Shown in pieces: positions 22,555 to 35,469 of a DNA stretch of 64,000 nt (positions are counted from its first letter, which is position 1; each line of letters opens with the position of its first letter). Source of the DNA: Pseudisothecium myosuroides (taxonomy: Eukaryota; Streptophyta; Bryopsida; Hypnales; Lembophyllaceae); assembly GCA_951799445.1 (NCBI GenBank), contig OX637295.1, positions 1,860,001 to 1,924,000 on the forward strand, in the 5' to 3' direction. The translations under genes and the position numbers were made by a program. The notes under the pieces were generated by a model. It ran no database searches. It was not told the origin of the DNA and saw only the letters and a program-made list of their open reading frames with translations.

Positions 22555-25500
22555 TTAATAATCAAGAGTCCCATGGTCCATCAACAAGAGTAGAACTAAT
22601 CGCAAAAGAACCGAAATCTTGATGTTGGCAAGTGTGTACCCCTGATTGTAACAGCTATTGTCATTTGAGGTGGAAAAGCTTGTTCCAGCAGGAGTCACTT
22701 CGAAGCCTGGACCACACAAATGAAGGTTATGGTCAGAATTTTGGACGGGATCCAATTCGCCTTCTTAATTCTCATACTTATTGGACAAGGTGTACACTTG
22801 CATCCGAAGAGAGGTTTCTCTGGCTATTAACTTCACCTTTCACATGAAGTTGGCATGATACTCACCAGCGCATGTCAAGTCCTTAAAATCTAGGTTCTGT
22901 CGGGGGAGCTGGTTACAAAGCCACAAATTACTGTCTGGAAAGTTTCCAACAGTTTCTCGCATCACATCACTCCCATATGAGGTGAAAAGCTGAAGATCGA
23001 GGTAGGTTTCCAGGTCCCTCCGTGAATCCATCAACGGTGGCACAAAACCTACTGACATCCATTGGAGTTTCAACGAAGTTTGCTTGGATTTATGCCCATC
23101 GCATTGTACAGATTCTGCAACGTGAATATTGTTTAGATTGTCCGAAGTATAATTCTTACCACTGTTGATATCCCGTGGTTCAAATGAAGTAACTTTGTCC
23201 GTGCTTGTGTTGTAAGACCGGTATTCGGGTATCCATGCTGATGAGGGCATCTGAGTCAATGATGGCAGTTGGTGATCTTGCGCTTTCACAAATGCCTGCT
23301 TTTCAAGAAAGTGTAATAATGCCACAAAGAACTCAAATCATGTCAAGAAATTGCAATCTTCTTCAAGCATATCTTACTCCAAATTCGAGCCATGTTAGAA
23401 CTTATCAATTCTAAAACAATGATTTAACTCTTCTAGAAGCTCACTTATAGAATCAAGATGTATTTTTCTTAATTAGGCTATGGGTGATTGCACGAAACAC
23501 CTGTACTATTTGTTGCGTTTTGCAATAGTACTCATGATTTTTTCTGAAGTACTTTAAAATTAGAAAATCAATTTTAAAAAAAATTAAAAAAATATAACCA
23601 ATGTATGCACCTTTAAGATGAAGGTAACCACCAAAGGAAATTCATTAAAAAATTCTCTAAGTAGGAGAACTAGAAAAGTGCCAAATCTTAAGAAAATACA
23701 TACTTTGATGTTTTAATTAGTAGAAAATAGGAAAACACTTAAATAAAAAAAATAAAAACTGGCCATTTGTGGCAACTCTATGGAGATGGTCATTCACCAA
23801 AAAACCCATCAAAATAATTTTTTACATGCTTCAAAATGCTAGTAGAAAGGGACTCAATTTGTGGACTTCTACACCATACAAAATTAAGTATTTTTAGAAT
23901 TCCTTTGGACAATAGCTACAAGTCTACTAGAAGACCATCTCTACCAAATTTCAGTTCCAAATTCGTTTTTATGGGTACTAAATAGTACTAAAAACCTCCA
24001 AATTGGCATTTGTGACATAGTATCAAGGGCTGTTATTAAATAGTAAAACATTTTTAAAAAATTCCAAAAAAATAGACAAGGTGTATAGTAGTAATCAGTA
24101 CCTTGTTTATGAATTTTGAATCATTTGGAGTCAAAACCCAAGAATTATGGCCAAAAAACTAATCAGCACGAGACGTGTGACAAAAAATAGTACAAGTGTT
24201 TCATGCAATCACTCCTATATGCAACAATAAACATTATAAATGTTACTGAAACAAAAATGGTACACGTTATAACATGAGTTGAGTCCAAACAGCTTGTCTT
24301 GAAGATGTTTTCTTTGAATCAGAACAATAAACATTATAAATGTAATAATTTATTTGTTATCTAAACAAAAATGGTATATGAGGGGTGTCCAAACTTACAA
24401 CTTCTCTTGAAGATGTTTTCTTTGATTCTGAACTTCTAATTAGATTCAAAGGTGTTGAGCATTCTCCATGTGACTTGAATGGATTTGATGTAAGCTTGCT
24501 TTTTTCAATATCACCATCAAGATTGAGTTTTTGACGCTTTCCATCTTTGCACCTTAAAGAAGATCGCCATGAATAGATTGTGTGTAGATTATTGTACCAT
24601 CCTTCATTATTCTTCTCCAATGGGGTCGCCAATTTCAGAACTCGCTTTTTATCATCCGTTACCTCACAAAAATTCTTGCCTGTCTCCTTACAATAGGCAT
24701 TCAACTCCTTGTAAGCCTTCAATAATGTGTCAAAGCGATTTTGACATTGTTTCTTAGACCTAAAAGGCCTACCATTGTTCTTCAGGTTAATTGCTTCAGC
24801 AATGAGATTCCAATGCATAGCACCCAACTTCCCATTGCAAAAATGGCCCCCCTCAACCATGCATTGAAGCAATATTGAGGTCTCTATTTCTTTCCATTTC
24901 TTGCTCTTGGTTTGCTTTGCAAGTTTATGTGAACCTTGATGTTGACGTCTTAGAGAATGCATTGATCCAACTTTGTTTGAATGCTTAGCTTGCGTATCAA
25001 AGAGATTGCCATCTTGGACTTGTACCATTCCACCAAGTTTGAAGATGAGGCCTTGAATATAATTGCGCTTGTCAAAAACCTCCATTTTGAAGTTTTGTCT
25101 AGTAAAGTTTGTACCCCCTTCACTTGACAAAAAACTCAAATCTTGTGATGTGAACTTGGAGAGAAATACTTCAATATAATGTAAGACATACAAACCGCAG
25201 TCATAGTTGTTGTCTTGTTGTGGAACCTACAAATCACAATCAAACTCACAGTAAGAATTCCATTATACAAGCTCTCATCCAAATTGTATGAATTCTATTA
25301 AAAAAAAATCATACTTCCACCACACAATTCTATTTATGTCACAAATATACAAGGCATTAGAGTCCATACCTTAGCTTGAATATACTTCATTTGAACCAAT
25401 GAATGTAATATATCCATATTATCTAAAGCTCTCATTCTTTCCGCCCATGCTTGTAATATAAAACTACACATGGCAAATGATAACCATGTTCATCACGTAG

Positions 25501-27563
25501 CAACAACCATGTATTAGTCAATTAAAAATTCATTGCAAATCACAAAATAAACATTTCTTTTCCATTTACAATCAAAACCATCCCTTCATGCTATAAAATT
25601 CATTGTAGCTTACGTAGAATGTCAATATAGGTCTATGGATCAAGAATTAGTAGTTGACAACCATGACATGAAGATTATGACTATTGAAAAATACAATTCA
25701 TACAAAATTGTGTAACATGAGAGCAAACAACCATTTGTATGCTTCTCAATATACAATCTTATCTAAAAGCTCACCTTCGGACTTGACCTTCAAAGTGCTC
25801 ATGTTTTCCTTCAATTGGATCCAAATGAAGTATACAAGGTGGGCCCATCCTTTCAACTATCAAGAAACAACCAATTAGATTAGATATAAACTAATAAACA
25901 TCCTACAAGAATATATTGGCATCAAAAGCATCTTTAAAAGTACAACCTTACCATGTGAACTTGGATTTAATCTCTTAAGATGACAAAGGACAATGAAGCT
26001 CCAATGAGGAATATATTGGCATCAAAAGCATCCTTAAAAGTACAACCTTACCATGTGAACTTGGATTCAAGCTCTTAAGATGACAAAGAACAATGAGGCT
26101 CCAATGCAAACTGTCATTCAAAAAATGTTCACCATCCAAAAATGTGAGAGACTAAATTACTTCCTTTGCACGATACATGATATGCATTTGATGCTCTCAC
26201 TATTATTCCCTATACAGGCAAGGTTCTACATGGCCATTAATTTCAAATGAGTCTTGATAACGCATTTCTGAAATAAAAATCTCTCAAAAATATGCAACCA
26301 GCACTTAAAAAAATATGACCATCACCTTGCAATGATGGGTATGAAAACGTAGTCCTTCTCAAATAGGTTCACACCCGCATTCCACATCCGTAATTGCTCA
26401 TAATCAACCTTGCACTCATCAAGGTCCGTGGACGAACTTTTCTCTAAAAGCTTTGTGAAAAAAAAGCTGTTGAAGAAATGAAATTCATTTCGGTTCCCAG
26501 GAGAAACTGACTTTTCTTTCAAGTACCTGCGTTGATAGCAGCCAATATTTAAAACTATTGTGCCAAGAATGCTGTACTGTAGTTATTCTAATCAATCCAG
26601 ACTGACTTGCTGGGACAAATCAATAGTAAATCGAACGTCGCCACCCCGTCAAGTTGCGGAAACAACGAATTTAACAGATATAAGCTTATTTAGGATATTA
26701 CTCACTGTATATAAAAGTCGACTGTGTTGTCAGTCAGAAACTTCCCGGGTTGTAGACTCGCAAGATCTCGAGCAGTCATGGTCACAGCATCATGTCCACC
26801 TTCTGGGAATGTAAACAAATCATCTGCACCAATGCAAAAGTCACAGCGCTCTCAATAAACCAAATAGTAATAGTCCTTGAAGTAATGGAATCGTAATTGG
26901 TGATATGTAACATAATATTGATACGATGACAAATTGACAAAGTAATTAGGAAAATCACCTTCACCAACCCTAGCTCTTGTCATCACGTCCCTCGTGTCTT
27001 CAGAAGGGCAGGAAAGACCCGGGACTTGATCCTCAACACAGTCGCGGAGTCCAATGGGTGATCCAGCGCCCAGTTGAAAATCTCGGCTACTCCACTCTTC
27101 ACATCCATCTTGCCTGACAGAGAAACAACCATTACCCAAGAACGCACACTTCTGAGCTCCAAGTGCTCACATCATTCTCTAACGGTGTATAACAGCACAA
27201 TTTTGTACGAGTGCAACAGCTAGTTTTCATATCTCTGTACCTGAAAGACTCAGCAGGGCGGTGCAAGGGTTGAAAAAAAGGAGGAGGTTGGCGATGGAGG
27301 CTATTCGAAATAGAGGGTACATTTGGTTCAAGGGCAGAACTGGGAGCGTGCCCTTGGAATTCATGCCTCGGCGGAATTCCAAAGGTCGGGTGCGGGAGCA
27401 TTGTGTCGGACGTGCCTGGATCACCCATCATCCGGTACAGACCTGCAATTGCAAGACAACACCCCATCCTGTTATCTAGAGCAATTTGCGAACTACGGTT
27501 GCACTCACTACCTGGGTCTCCAAGCCGCTCCACAGCCAGTTTGAAGCAAAGGTGCAAGTGAGT
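22555..27563 (-). CDS. ULP2-type SUMO protease with C-terminal Myb/SANT (trihelix-like) domain; 5' exons unresolved
   Basis: Family C48 cysteine protease that removes or edits SUMO chains in the nucleus. Exons by splice signals and phase (minus strand): 27512-27563, 27241-27442, 26959-27113, 26706-26823, 26326-26526, 26052-26110, 25775-25856, 25370-25463, 24399-25226, 22866-23295, 22555-22706 (stop). All adjoining phases agree. Landmarks: TVDFYIQ|YLKEK, FHFFNSFFFTKLL, FEKDYVFIPI, catalytic His in LHWSLIVLCH, Asp in ILHLDPIEG, oxyanion Gln and Cys in VPQQDNNYDCGLYVLHY. The order and spacing match plant ULP2/SPF-type proteases. The Cys exon then runs on without a stop into a basic linker and a trihelix-like domain (from KKWKEIE to WYNNLHTIYSW), which I do not know from this family. 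The last two exons have no recognised domain and are less certain. The first methionine was not found; reading from 27563 is in phase 0. Confidence 0.72.
23482..24214. mobile_element. TIR element, GGGTGATTGC family, copy 2 (733 bp), in a protease intron
   Basis: Left end GGGTGATTGCACGAAACAC; the right end reversed reads GAGTGATTGCATGAAACAC. CTAT flanks both sides (23478-23481, 24215-24218) as a possible 4 bp duplication. It lies within the proposed 1.1 kb intron between 24398 and 23296 of the ULP2-like gene. Non-coding. Confidence 0.65.
25909..26108. repeat. 100 bp tandem duplication covering the HWS exon
   Basis: Two head-to-tail copies with period 100 bp (ATATATTGGCATCAAAAGC at 25911 and 26011). 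The copy nearer 26.1 kb is the functional exon with its acceptor. The copy at about 25.95-26.01 kb retains the coding segment and the donor but lacks the first four exon bases and the acceptor AG, so it should be skipped. About six base differences separate them. Confidence 0.8.
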
Positions 27564-28199
27564 CTGAAAACCCAAAAAAAACTCTTCAGGGAAAAACTCA
27601 AGCCAACTACGACAGAAATACACACACACACAGAGAGACAGACAGACACAGACAGAGAAGAAAAGAGGACGTACCAATTCGAATTAGTACCAGCTAAAGC
27701 ATTAGAGAGGAATCAAGGCAAACGGGTTCAACAAAGTGCACAGGAGTTGAATACTCGCCTGCAGCATCGATAAAACTCTGCAACCACGCGCCAACGCTAA
27801 AATCAACAGCAAGAACAAGGCTACGGCACTCCTCCATGGGCATACGGGATAGGAAATCATACGTTCAAGTGAGACACAGTCCACAACTGGAACACCACGA
27901 TATCAAGCATGCATGCTGTGGGACTTTCTCACCGCAAGCTAGCTGCTCGGGTAAATGCCACAGCACATTGAAAAAGTGAAAGCGATTCATATTTTGGCTA
28001 GATATCGCCAGTTCAGTGAAACAAGCTACAAGCTTATAGAAAGCTTGAGGAGAAAAATGAAATTGTTCAGACAGATTTCAGTAAAAAAAGTGCTGAAATT
28101 TCGATATATGTTGTCAAATACTGTATGGCACCTACCAAAATAACAGAAATTAATGCTAAACTCTTAAGAAGTGCTAACATCAGCCAAATTCTTGGAGAC

Positions 28200-31100
28200 C
28201 TGTAGCGATAAACAAAATTGAAAATTGAAAAATGTAACATTGTAAAAATTACCTGAGCTGTGCCGTCCAGCTGTCAAAGTGGGACTGCTGTGCCTTGAAG
28301 GGCGCACTGCGGCAGGAAGCAGAAGTGCAGGTCCCTAATGTAATCTTACTTCTTCCCTCACGAAAAAACACCAAGCCAACCAACAAAGAAACAAACGAAG
28401 CCCTTCATTTGAGTACCCAATTGGAGAAGTAAATGGGCCTCAAGGCAAGAATGAGAGGCCAAATTTGAGAAGTTCCACCGACCTGCACACAAGACCGGAA
28501 CACACCCTAAGCATACAAGTGAAGCTAGCCTACGTTCGAATCAGAGGAGCAATAACAAGGCGATGGCTCATCTGCAAGGGTTCAGAACAAGAACAGCAAG
28601 GATACCTATAGAGAGAGACAGAACGAGGCGAGCACGAGGGCTCATCGTAGCAAGAGGTACCGTAACAACAAGAGCAACGTACCGGGAGGGTAAGACATAC
28701 ACCAATACAGAGCAAGAACAACAAGGGCTCGCCGAGAGAGGCATCGGAACACAAGTCAGGTGATCGTAGCATGAAGTAACTTGAAACCGCAAGTGGTAAT
28801 TATTTATACAGCGACTAAGGGAAGAAGGACGTCCAAAACTACTTTAATAATGAAATGTAGTGTTACCACACAAATTGATTTGAAAATACTATAATAAGTT
28901 TTTTCTTTCGACGAAGATGTAGTCCTGAAAGGACCCGACATCGGAGCTTCTACACTGTACCATTTTGCCCCCGAATCCCGCAGCCAACTCCCGCACGCCA
29001 CACTCGTCGAGAGTATCCGACGTCAGAGTGAGCCTGCTGAAAATCCACCACGTGACTATCATTCGCAGTGAACTGCAGTGAACGTCGAATTGAAGCGCGC
29101 TGCGTACCTCCGACATCGGAAGCCTCCTGTAAAACGGACTCCAGATTCTAGACGTCTCCGTCCAAAACACGGCACCGCACGCCCGGCTTCTTCCGAGTTC
29201 CGACAACGGAGCCTCTAATGAGTGAATATTCTCAGGAAACCATCTTGGACTTGAATAATAATAACGCTGGCCCAAACGCCAAAGTAAATGAAGAGTCTGT
29301 CGGAGGTAGTTTGACCGCGCTGATTTGCCCTATTTGTGAGGGAGAATTAGTGTCACCTACAAAAATTTAACTGTGTCACCACAAATTATATTTTGGGTGG
29401 AACTAGGTTCTATACAGGTAATATTTCAACCTGCACTGATTCCAAATAGTGTGACTTTGCTAAATGAGTGTCACATGCACAATTAGGACAAATCAGTGTT
29501 GCCATACCTCAAGAGCATGGGTAGTGCGGGCTTACGTTGTGGAGACTTGAATCTTATCATGGAAGTCAAGGCCAAGATAACGAAACCCCAGGTTTTGCGT
29601 GTAAAAATATCCCAAAGGACTCCTCCCAAGTGCAATTCATCAGATGAGAGGGTGGGTTGAGGAGTGAGGACCATTACCTCTGATAAATCGGGATGCTCGT
29701 AGCTCCTGAAGATACTAGACCATCTCCTTCCTGTAATCGAGCAACGCACTGCAAGTGAAATTGATAAGTTAGTGTAAAACCTGTTTAGTGGGGAAAGTTC
29801 TTCTCAAGAATGCAGGTAGAACAGGGTTGAGTATCTGTGTCCTATCATGACACGGGATGTGCTTCTCTGTCAAGGATCCTATCTTGAATCTAATCGCAAA
29901 TGGTCAATTCCCCGTCCAGTGCTCAACAATGAGTTCAAGATGCTCATGATCAAATCTCAACTCTGACCTGCAGCCGAAACATAGCACACCGACAATCATG
30001 GGATAAAAACTAAAAACTAAAAACTAAAAACGTCCAATTGACTGCCACCAAGACACGGATAACGAGCCTCCTAAGGCCCCAACCAGTGCAGGAAACCGTA
30101 CATTGAACTCTTAGGGTGACATAGCTTCATAAGAATCACAAAATTCTTGGTGCTTCACACACCGGTTACGAGCGAAGATCATAGCACCTTAGAATCATAA
30201 CTTTCTTAGGAATCTCATTGCAGTTTTTCACGAAAAATCTCCCAGTGCCTAGTCATAAGGACCTCGCCTTCCTTGGCGTTCAAAGCCTAGTCATAAGGAA
30301 ACCAGGAGCAGAACACATTGAGGGGTCAAACCAATACTATCTAATGGAAATTGCACTGGGAGCAACGAAGTGTCCAACAGCCACAGATAGTGGCGATTGC
30401 AGGTCAGTTGTAGTTTAGGCTTGTTCTATACTTACATTAGCGGCGCCTTGACCCTGGCCTTTGTGAGCCTTTCACAATTGTGAAATCCAGAGAATAATGC
30501 TTCTTCTCAGTGCGCACGGATTTCTCTAAGCAGAAATTGTAGAAGAAAAAAACAGAACAGAAATATGTTACATTACAAAATCAATTTAGGTTTTTCATTT
30601 CAGCAAGTAGGCTAACTGGACCAACGACACAAGCTGGAGATTTACCCATGACCACCTTCGTGCACCTCGAGTGTGCCCAAATTTAACTCCATTCAGCTTT
30701 GCAGAAACGCCCTGATTTGAGAAGAGATGGAAAGATATTATAAACACAAATTGGATTGTGATACGGTACTACACAAAGAAAAGAGTAGCACTAACACTAA
30801 CTCCAGGAAATATCGCCACCTATAAGTTCTCATCATCCCCAAGCCCTAACTCGAAAAAAGGACGTTCTGTAATCACACAATAACTTGTAAAGTTACAGTG
30901 GCATTTGTCACAAGTGCTTTTACTGATGGTATATTTTGATGCAGTACAAAGTCATTCCAAAAAGCATTGAAAGCCAATCGAGGAAATCAAAGCAAGAGCG
31001 CTTTTCAAAGCTTTGTTTCGTGACACTAAACGATGGTGAATGTTTGCATATGACAACAGGAAGTCTTAGAGTTTTAGAGTAATAAATAGCTGTAAACCTC

Positions 31101-32500
31101 GGACGTCCTTGTCGTCAGTAATGGAACTTGCAATTCTATTAAACTCGACTATCTGTATCATGCATGGCCTGGGCTGATGGGATAGGGCACCGTCTCAATA
31201 CGGCCATGTTGGAAATGCACATCCGTTCCACACACTTCACCCCCCAAAAAAATCTGCAGGAGCATGAAACCTGGTGCCATTGACGAAGCTTCAGCTGCTT
31301 ATCAGAGACCACATTAACAGAACCATCCGAGTTCAGCACCACACAGCGATACTGGTTGTGGATTCCTGCGTAACCAGTATGGCAGCAGTGCTCCCTTCAG
31401 CATTCGTCGTGAAGAATGACACACACTTGGGAATTCGGAGTGAGCTTGACCAAATAATACTCTGAATTGGAATGCACAGGTGTTCTCGCAAGTAATTGTT
31501 GTAAGCAAATCAGTTGGAGAAAAAGAATGCGTGTATCATACTTCGAAGGTCCGCCTTTCGGTCCAAACCCTAACCTCTGATGAGGGGACCAATGTGTCAT
31601 TCTAAGGCTGAGTGCTGCTTATAAGGTAAATGTCAAGAGCTTCAATTCTTGCCTTGCCAGGTCAAGTCACCATCTATCGCACAGCAGCTAACACAGAATC
31701 ATCTCCCTGAAACCCTGGAAGATATTAATATTCAACATTTCCGCAGAGAAATTCTCGAATCTCCTTAAAATCACAGAAGACAGAAATGAGAGGAGTAGAA
31801 AGGCCAAAATGGATGATGTATCATCAAAGGCAAAGAATGCGTTTGGATGTCACAGAAAACTTGTAAAGCTTCAGTCCTGAATGTTACACAATTTCTTCTA
31901 GAAACATTTTTAAAATTTTTTTTAAATGTTTGAGACATTTAAATTTTTTTTTTTAAATGTCTGAGCTTTTATATGCACATGAGCAGTTTCATTGCAAGAA
32001 ACAACACGCGCCTCTAGAGCCTAAACCTACAGAGAACCAGTCGGAGTTGCAAATCTATATTACAATCAGGACCAATTTGACCGTATTCTAAATATAGACA
32101 CCCATGCCTAGTCCAAGGCACCTCATTGTCATCTCAGGTCAAGTCTGAACCCTCTGAAATCCTCCCTTGATATCAGTGGCTTCGAATTAAAGCTTTCTTC
32201 TCGAATCACAATTAAATATACAGAAGCAAGTGATAGCCGAAAGCCTAAATTCCCAAACAAAGCAAGCAAGGCATGAAGCCCCAGCTAAATATGAAGCCAA
32301 GATCGACCGAGGAGCAACGATTCCAGTGGATGGGGATCTGAGAAACTCAAACATATGTATCATCGAGTAATATAAAGCTTGCAGAGGCTTTACTATCTGC
32401 ATTCAGGACACTCATGCAATAAAAAAACTCATACTGGACCAGTAATTCATGCTCAGTCTAATCGATCATCAGTCAAGTTGGACCAGAATCAGGATTTGAG
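28200..32500 (-). other. Exon-like fragments upstream of the protease, no secure gene model
   Basis: The stretch is less AT-rich than its surroundings and has several short minus-strand open pieces with good splice borders: around 28257-28340 (donor CTCAG|GTAATT), 29682-29751 (acceptor TTGCAG, donor CAGAG|GTAATG), about 30430-30530, and about 31270-31600 (donor TCGAAG|GTATGA near 31547). They could be 5' exons of the ULP2-like gene or a separate gene. I could not join them in phase and recognise no domain. Confidence 0.3.
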
Positions 32501-32937
32501 TCCATTTGTATCATGAAGGACCAGTTTCTGGGAATTGAAGTCTCTGTGTGAGGCTCCTTCTATTTGAAAATGGATTTCTTCTGTTCGCCCAAGATGGAAC
32601 AAATAATGGAATCGACAAGTTGTCTGGTCAAATAAATTTTGCATTTGAGTTCCTGCCCATCACCCACTAGGACAAATTAAGTCGACATTGCAAATCATTC
32701 CTCAAAACCGCAATCCTGGAGCGCTTCTGTTGCGAAATCCTTGGAGAGTCAGAATGAGAATATGGTTTGTTAAATTACATATAATAGTCCATGGCGTCCT
32801 TTGCTCGGAATATCTCTTACAGTACTCGATGTAAGGTAGAACAGCCTATCGTATATGTCGGTCAGTTCCGTAAATACGTAAACCACCACCAGAAATTCCC
32901 CGTTCAATTTCCGGGCGGGTTCTGAAGCGCAACCAGA

Positions 32938-33165
32938 CTATAATGCCCGATTACATGGTTTTGCCCACATAATCGGGCATTACAGATTTTTCATCCGAAT
33001 TCAATTCTCATCACGTATTGTTCATCCAATTGTGGCAGCAGTTTACGTCGGGCAACGCCCTCGTCGTTGGGGATTGCATGAAAAAATGCGCCTCCTCATC
33101 GGGCTCCGCCCTCCTCGTTGACACATTTTTTTACGCAATCCCCTCCTCCTCGGGCATTGTCCTAT
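32938..33165. repeat. GC-rich short inverted repeats
   Basis: Two units. A hairpin with stem TAATGCCCGATTA lies at about 32940-32985. A second inverted repeat with arms of about 35 bp lies at about 33055-33090 and 33129-33163; its right arm, reversed, contains GAGGGGATTGCGTAAAAAAA. The CGGGCA motif recurs at several ends, suggesting one compound MITE-like element. Confidence 0.45.
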
Positions 33166-33436
33166 ACATAACATTCACTAGCCTTCAGAGAGGTTGCCTT
33201 TTCCTCTCTGAAGTCTTCATCCACAACTTTCATCCCCATATTATAAATGTAAGCTTCGATACCAGGAAAGTGACAGTACATTATGGTATGTTCCATTTCC
33301 TTTTCTTAATTTTAGGACTAGACATACAAATAAACAAATATTTGTAGTGAAAGATGTTGGCCAAAGACCAATGAGTAATGCACTAATGCATTATTAGTAT
33401 TTGTAATCAATAACTAATTTTGGATTTCTAAAGTGA

Positions 33437-34046
33437 AAAGACAACTGTATATATACACATGGGGTGGTAGGAGGTAAAGCAACCCATGTGGGATAAATAA
33501 ATTAGAATTTGTAGGTTCTCATGCACTCATAGTTAAGTCCAAAACAAAGATTTGTGTTAAAAGTAGAATTTCAGACCTCATTTAGGCATAATAAAATAAT
33601 TTTCCTCAAAAAACTTTGAACTAAAAAAAGTTGGTAAATGAAGATAAGTTTTACCTCCAAAAATTCGTTTGGGATTTTAAATCTCCATTCAAAAGTTATG
33701 GACAAATTTCGGAGAGGGGTTGGAATGGATTTTTAAAAGTGTAAAAGAAAATGTTCATTAAAAATCCTCTCCAAAATTTGTCCATAACTTTTGATTGGAG
33801 ATTCAAAATTTCAAACGGATTTTTAGAGGTAAAACTTATCTTCATTTACCAACTTTTTTTAGTTCAAAGTTTTTTAAGAAAAGTTATTTTACTATGCCTA
33901 AATGAGGTCTGAAATTCTACATTTAACACAATTCTTTGTTTTGGACTTAACTATGAGTGCATGAGAACCTACAAATTCTAATTTATTTATCCCACATGGG
34001 TTGCTCTACCTCCTACCACCCTATGTGCATATAGAGAGTTGTCTTC
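33437..34046. mobile_element. Hairpin family, most complete copy (about 610 bp)
   Basis: Almost the whole unit folds back. The left arm begins AAGACAACTGTATATATACAC and the right arm ends with the complement of AAGACAACTCTCTATATGCAC. The arms are about 290 bp with a centre near 33745. Internal phrases GGTGGTAGGAGGTA and GACCTCATTTAGGCATA are shared with the copies near 14 kb and 11.8 kb. No coding potential. Confidence 0.65.
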
Positions 34047-34049
34047 TTG

Positions 34050-35465
34050 TTTTGAAAAAAATAATGCATAAATGGGTTCCCATTCAAAGTGAGGTAAGTC
34101 TACAATAAAATTGAAATCAATAATCTCAATGAATCCATTAGCATTTTGTTTAAAGTTCCTACTATTTAGTATTCAGTGTTATTTGAAAATTTCTAATTAG
34201 TGTACAGTTGCGGCGCGGGCACGAAGTTCAGTTCTGACAATTATTGACAACTATTTGCACCATTTCGTTTGGGGGAGGGCAAAGCCACTGACTGCTACTA
34301 AATGTTATGAACTTGGAAAAATTTAGAAAATGCCGAAAATTTGGAAAATTGTACAACTATTTCTCTAAATCTGAAAATTTTCATTGTTGCTAATTATGAA
34401 CATCCAAAAATTATTCTTGAGAAAATTTTGAAAAAAAAAATACATAATTTACACATGAATAGAAAAAATTAAAAATCAATCCAAAATTAGGAGTGTCTAA
34501 AAATTAAAAAAAACAAAATGTTGAAAGTGAAGAAATCCAAATCAGGCTGTCAAACTACAAAAAGAAAACTACAAATAGCAAAGTGCTGAAATTCACCTAC
34601 GCGTACGGTATTAGCACCTAGATTTACAATCTACATATCTTGTGCAATGAGTTGATTGTTGCTTGTATTTTCAGAGAAAAAATTAGTTGAATTGACTGAA
34701 ATATAAGTGGACATTCTACATTAATCTGATAAGAACTAGGACTAATATGAATTTTCAAACCAAAAATATAAAACTGTTAGTAGCTTGGGATCATAACCAT
34801 CTTAAAAAGGTTCAAAATTATTGACCTACCACTCCAATCCCGTTTAATGAGTGTTATAAAAGCACAAGTTCAACATTCTAAAAGCACCTCAGTCTTTTAT
34901 TGGTTGAAATTACAACTTAATCTGACAAGTATTTATTCACAATTAAGCTCATCTAAATCAACATTTATTGAACTACATCTTAATCAACCTAAAACTGTCC
35001 ATAAATATATGGGAACTCGCTATCATTCTTTAACAATAGCACACAATTACAAACCCAAAGTAAATATCTTATATACTGTGTGGAAATGGGTGGGAGATTG
35101 GCGCAATTGAGAGGGTCCTATAGATGGCGGAATTGGTGACTAACAGCAATCGGCTAATTAACTCTAAGTTATGAACCAAAGCGTCTTCTAGAACTCTAAG
35201 TGGTCTTTCTCCAATAGAAATTTCAAATCCTTGATGTAGTCATGTAATGACTTTAGCCTATTCGTTACAACGCTAACCACTTTTTACTTTTTTTCTGACC
35301 TAAGTGTTACAGTTCTTTTCCATAGTTTTCAGTTTGTAGACCCTACGGCGAAGCTTTGACTTTGTCAAGTCCAAGGTTAGAAGTCGTTACAATCTTTCCA
35401 CTCCTTTTGTAGTTAGTTTTGTGGTCAAATAATCTATGACAACAAAGCTTTGAACGTATATCCTT
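34050..35465. other. Intergenic, no supported gene
   Basis: AT-rich. One open frame of 87 codons (34847-35110) has no recognisable motif or splice context. Nothing else is supported. Confidence 0.5.
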
Positions 35466-35469
35466 TATA

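Noticed and set aside
27715..27800. A small exon upstream of 27563 in the SUMO protease
   Set aside because: A 38 bp piece with a GC donor can be drawn, but its phase and homology could not be supported.
28530..28792. Cys/Ser-rich open frames on both strands
   Set aside because: Caused by GC-rich low-complexity sequence open in several frames; no splice or start logic.
34847..35110. Open frame of 87 residues
   Set aside because: No recognisable motif and no splice or promoter context.
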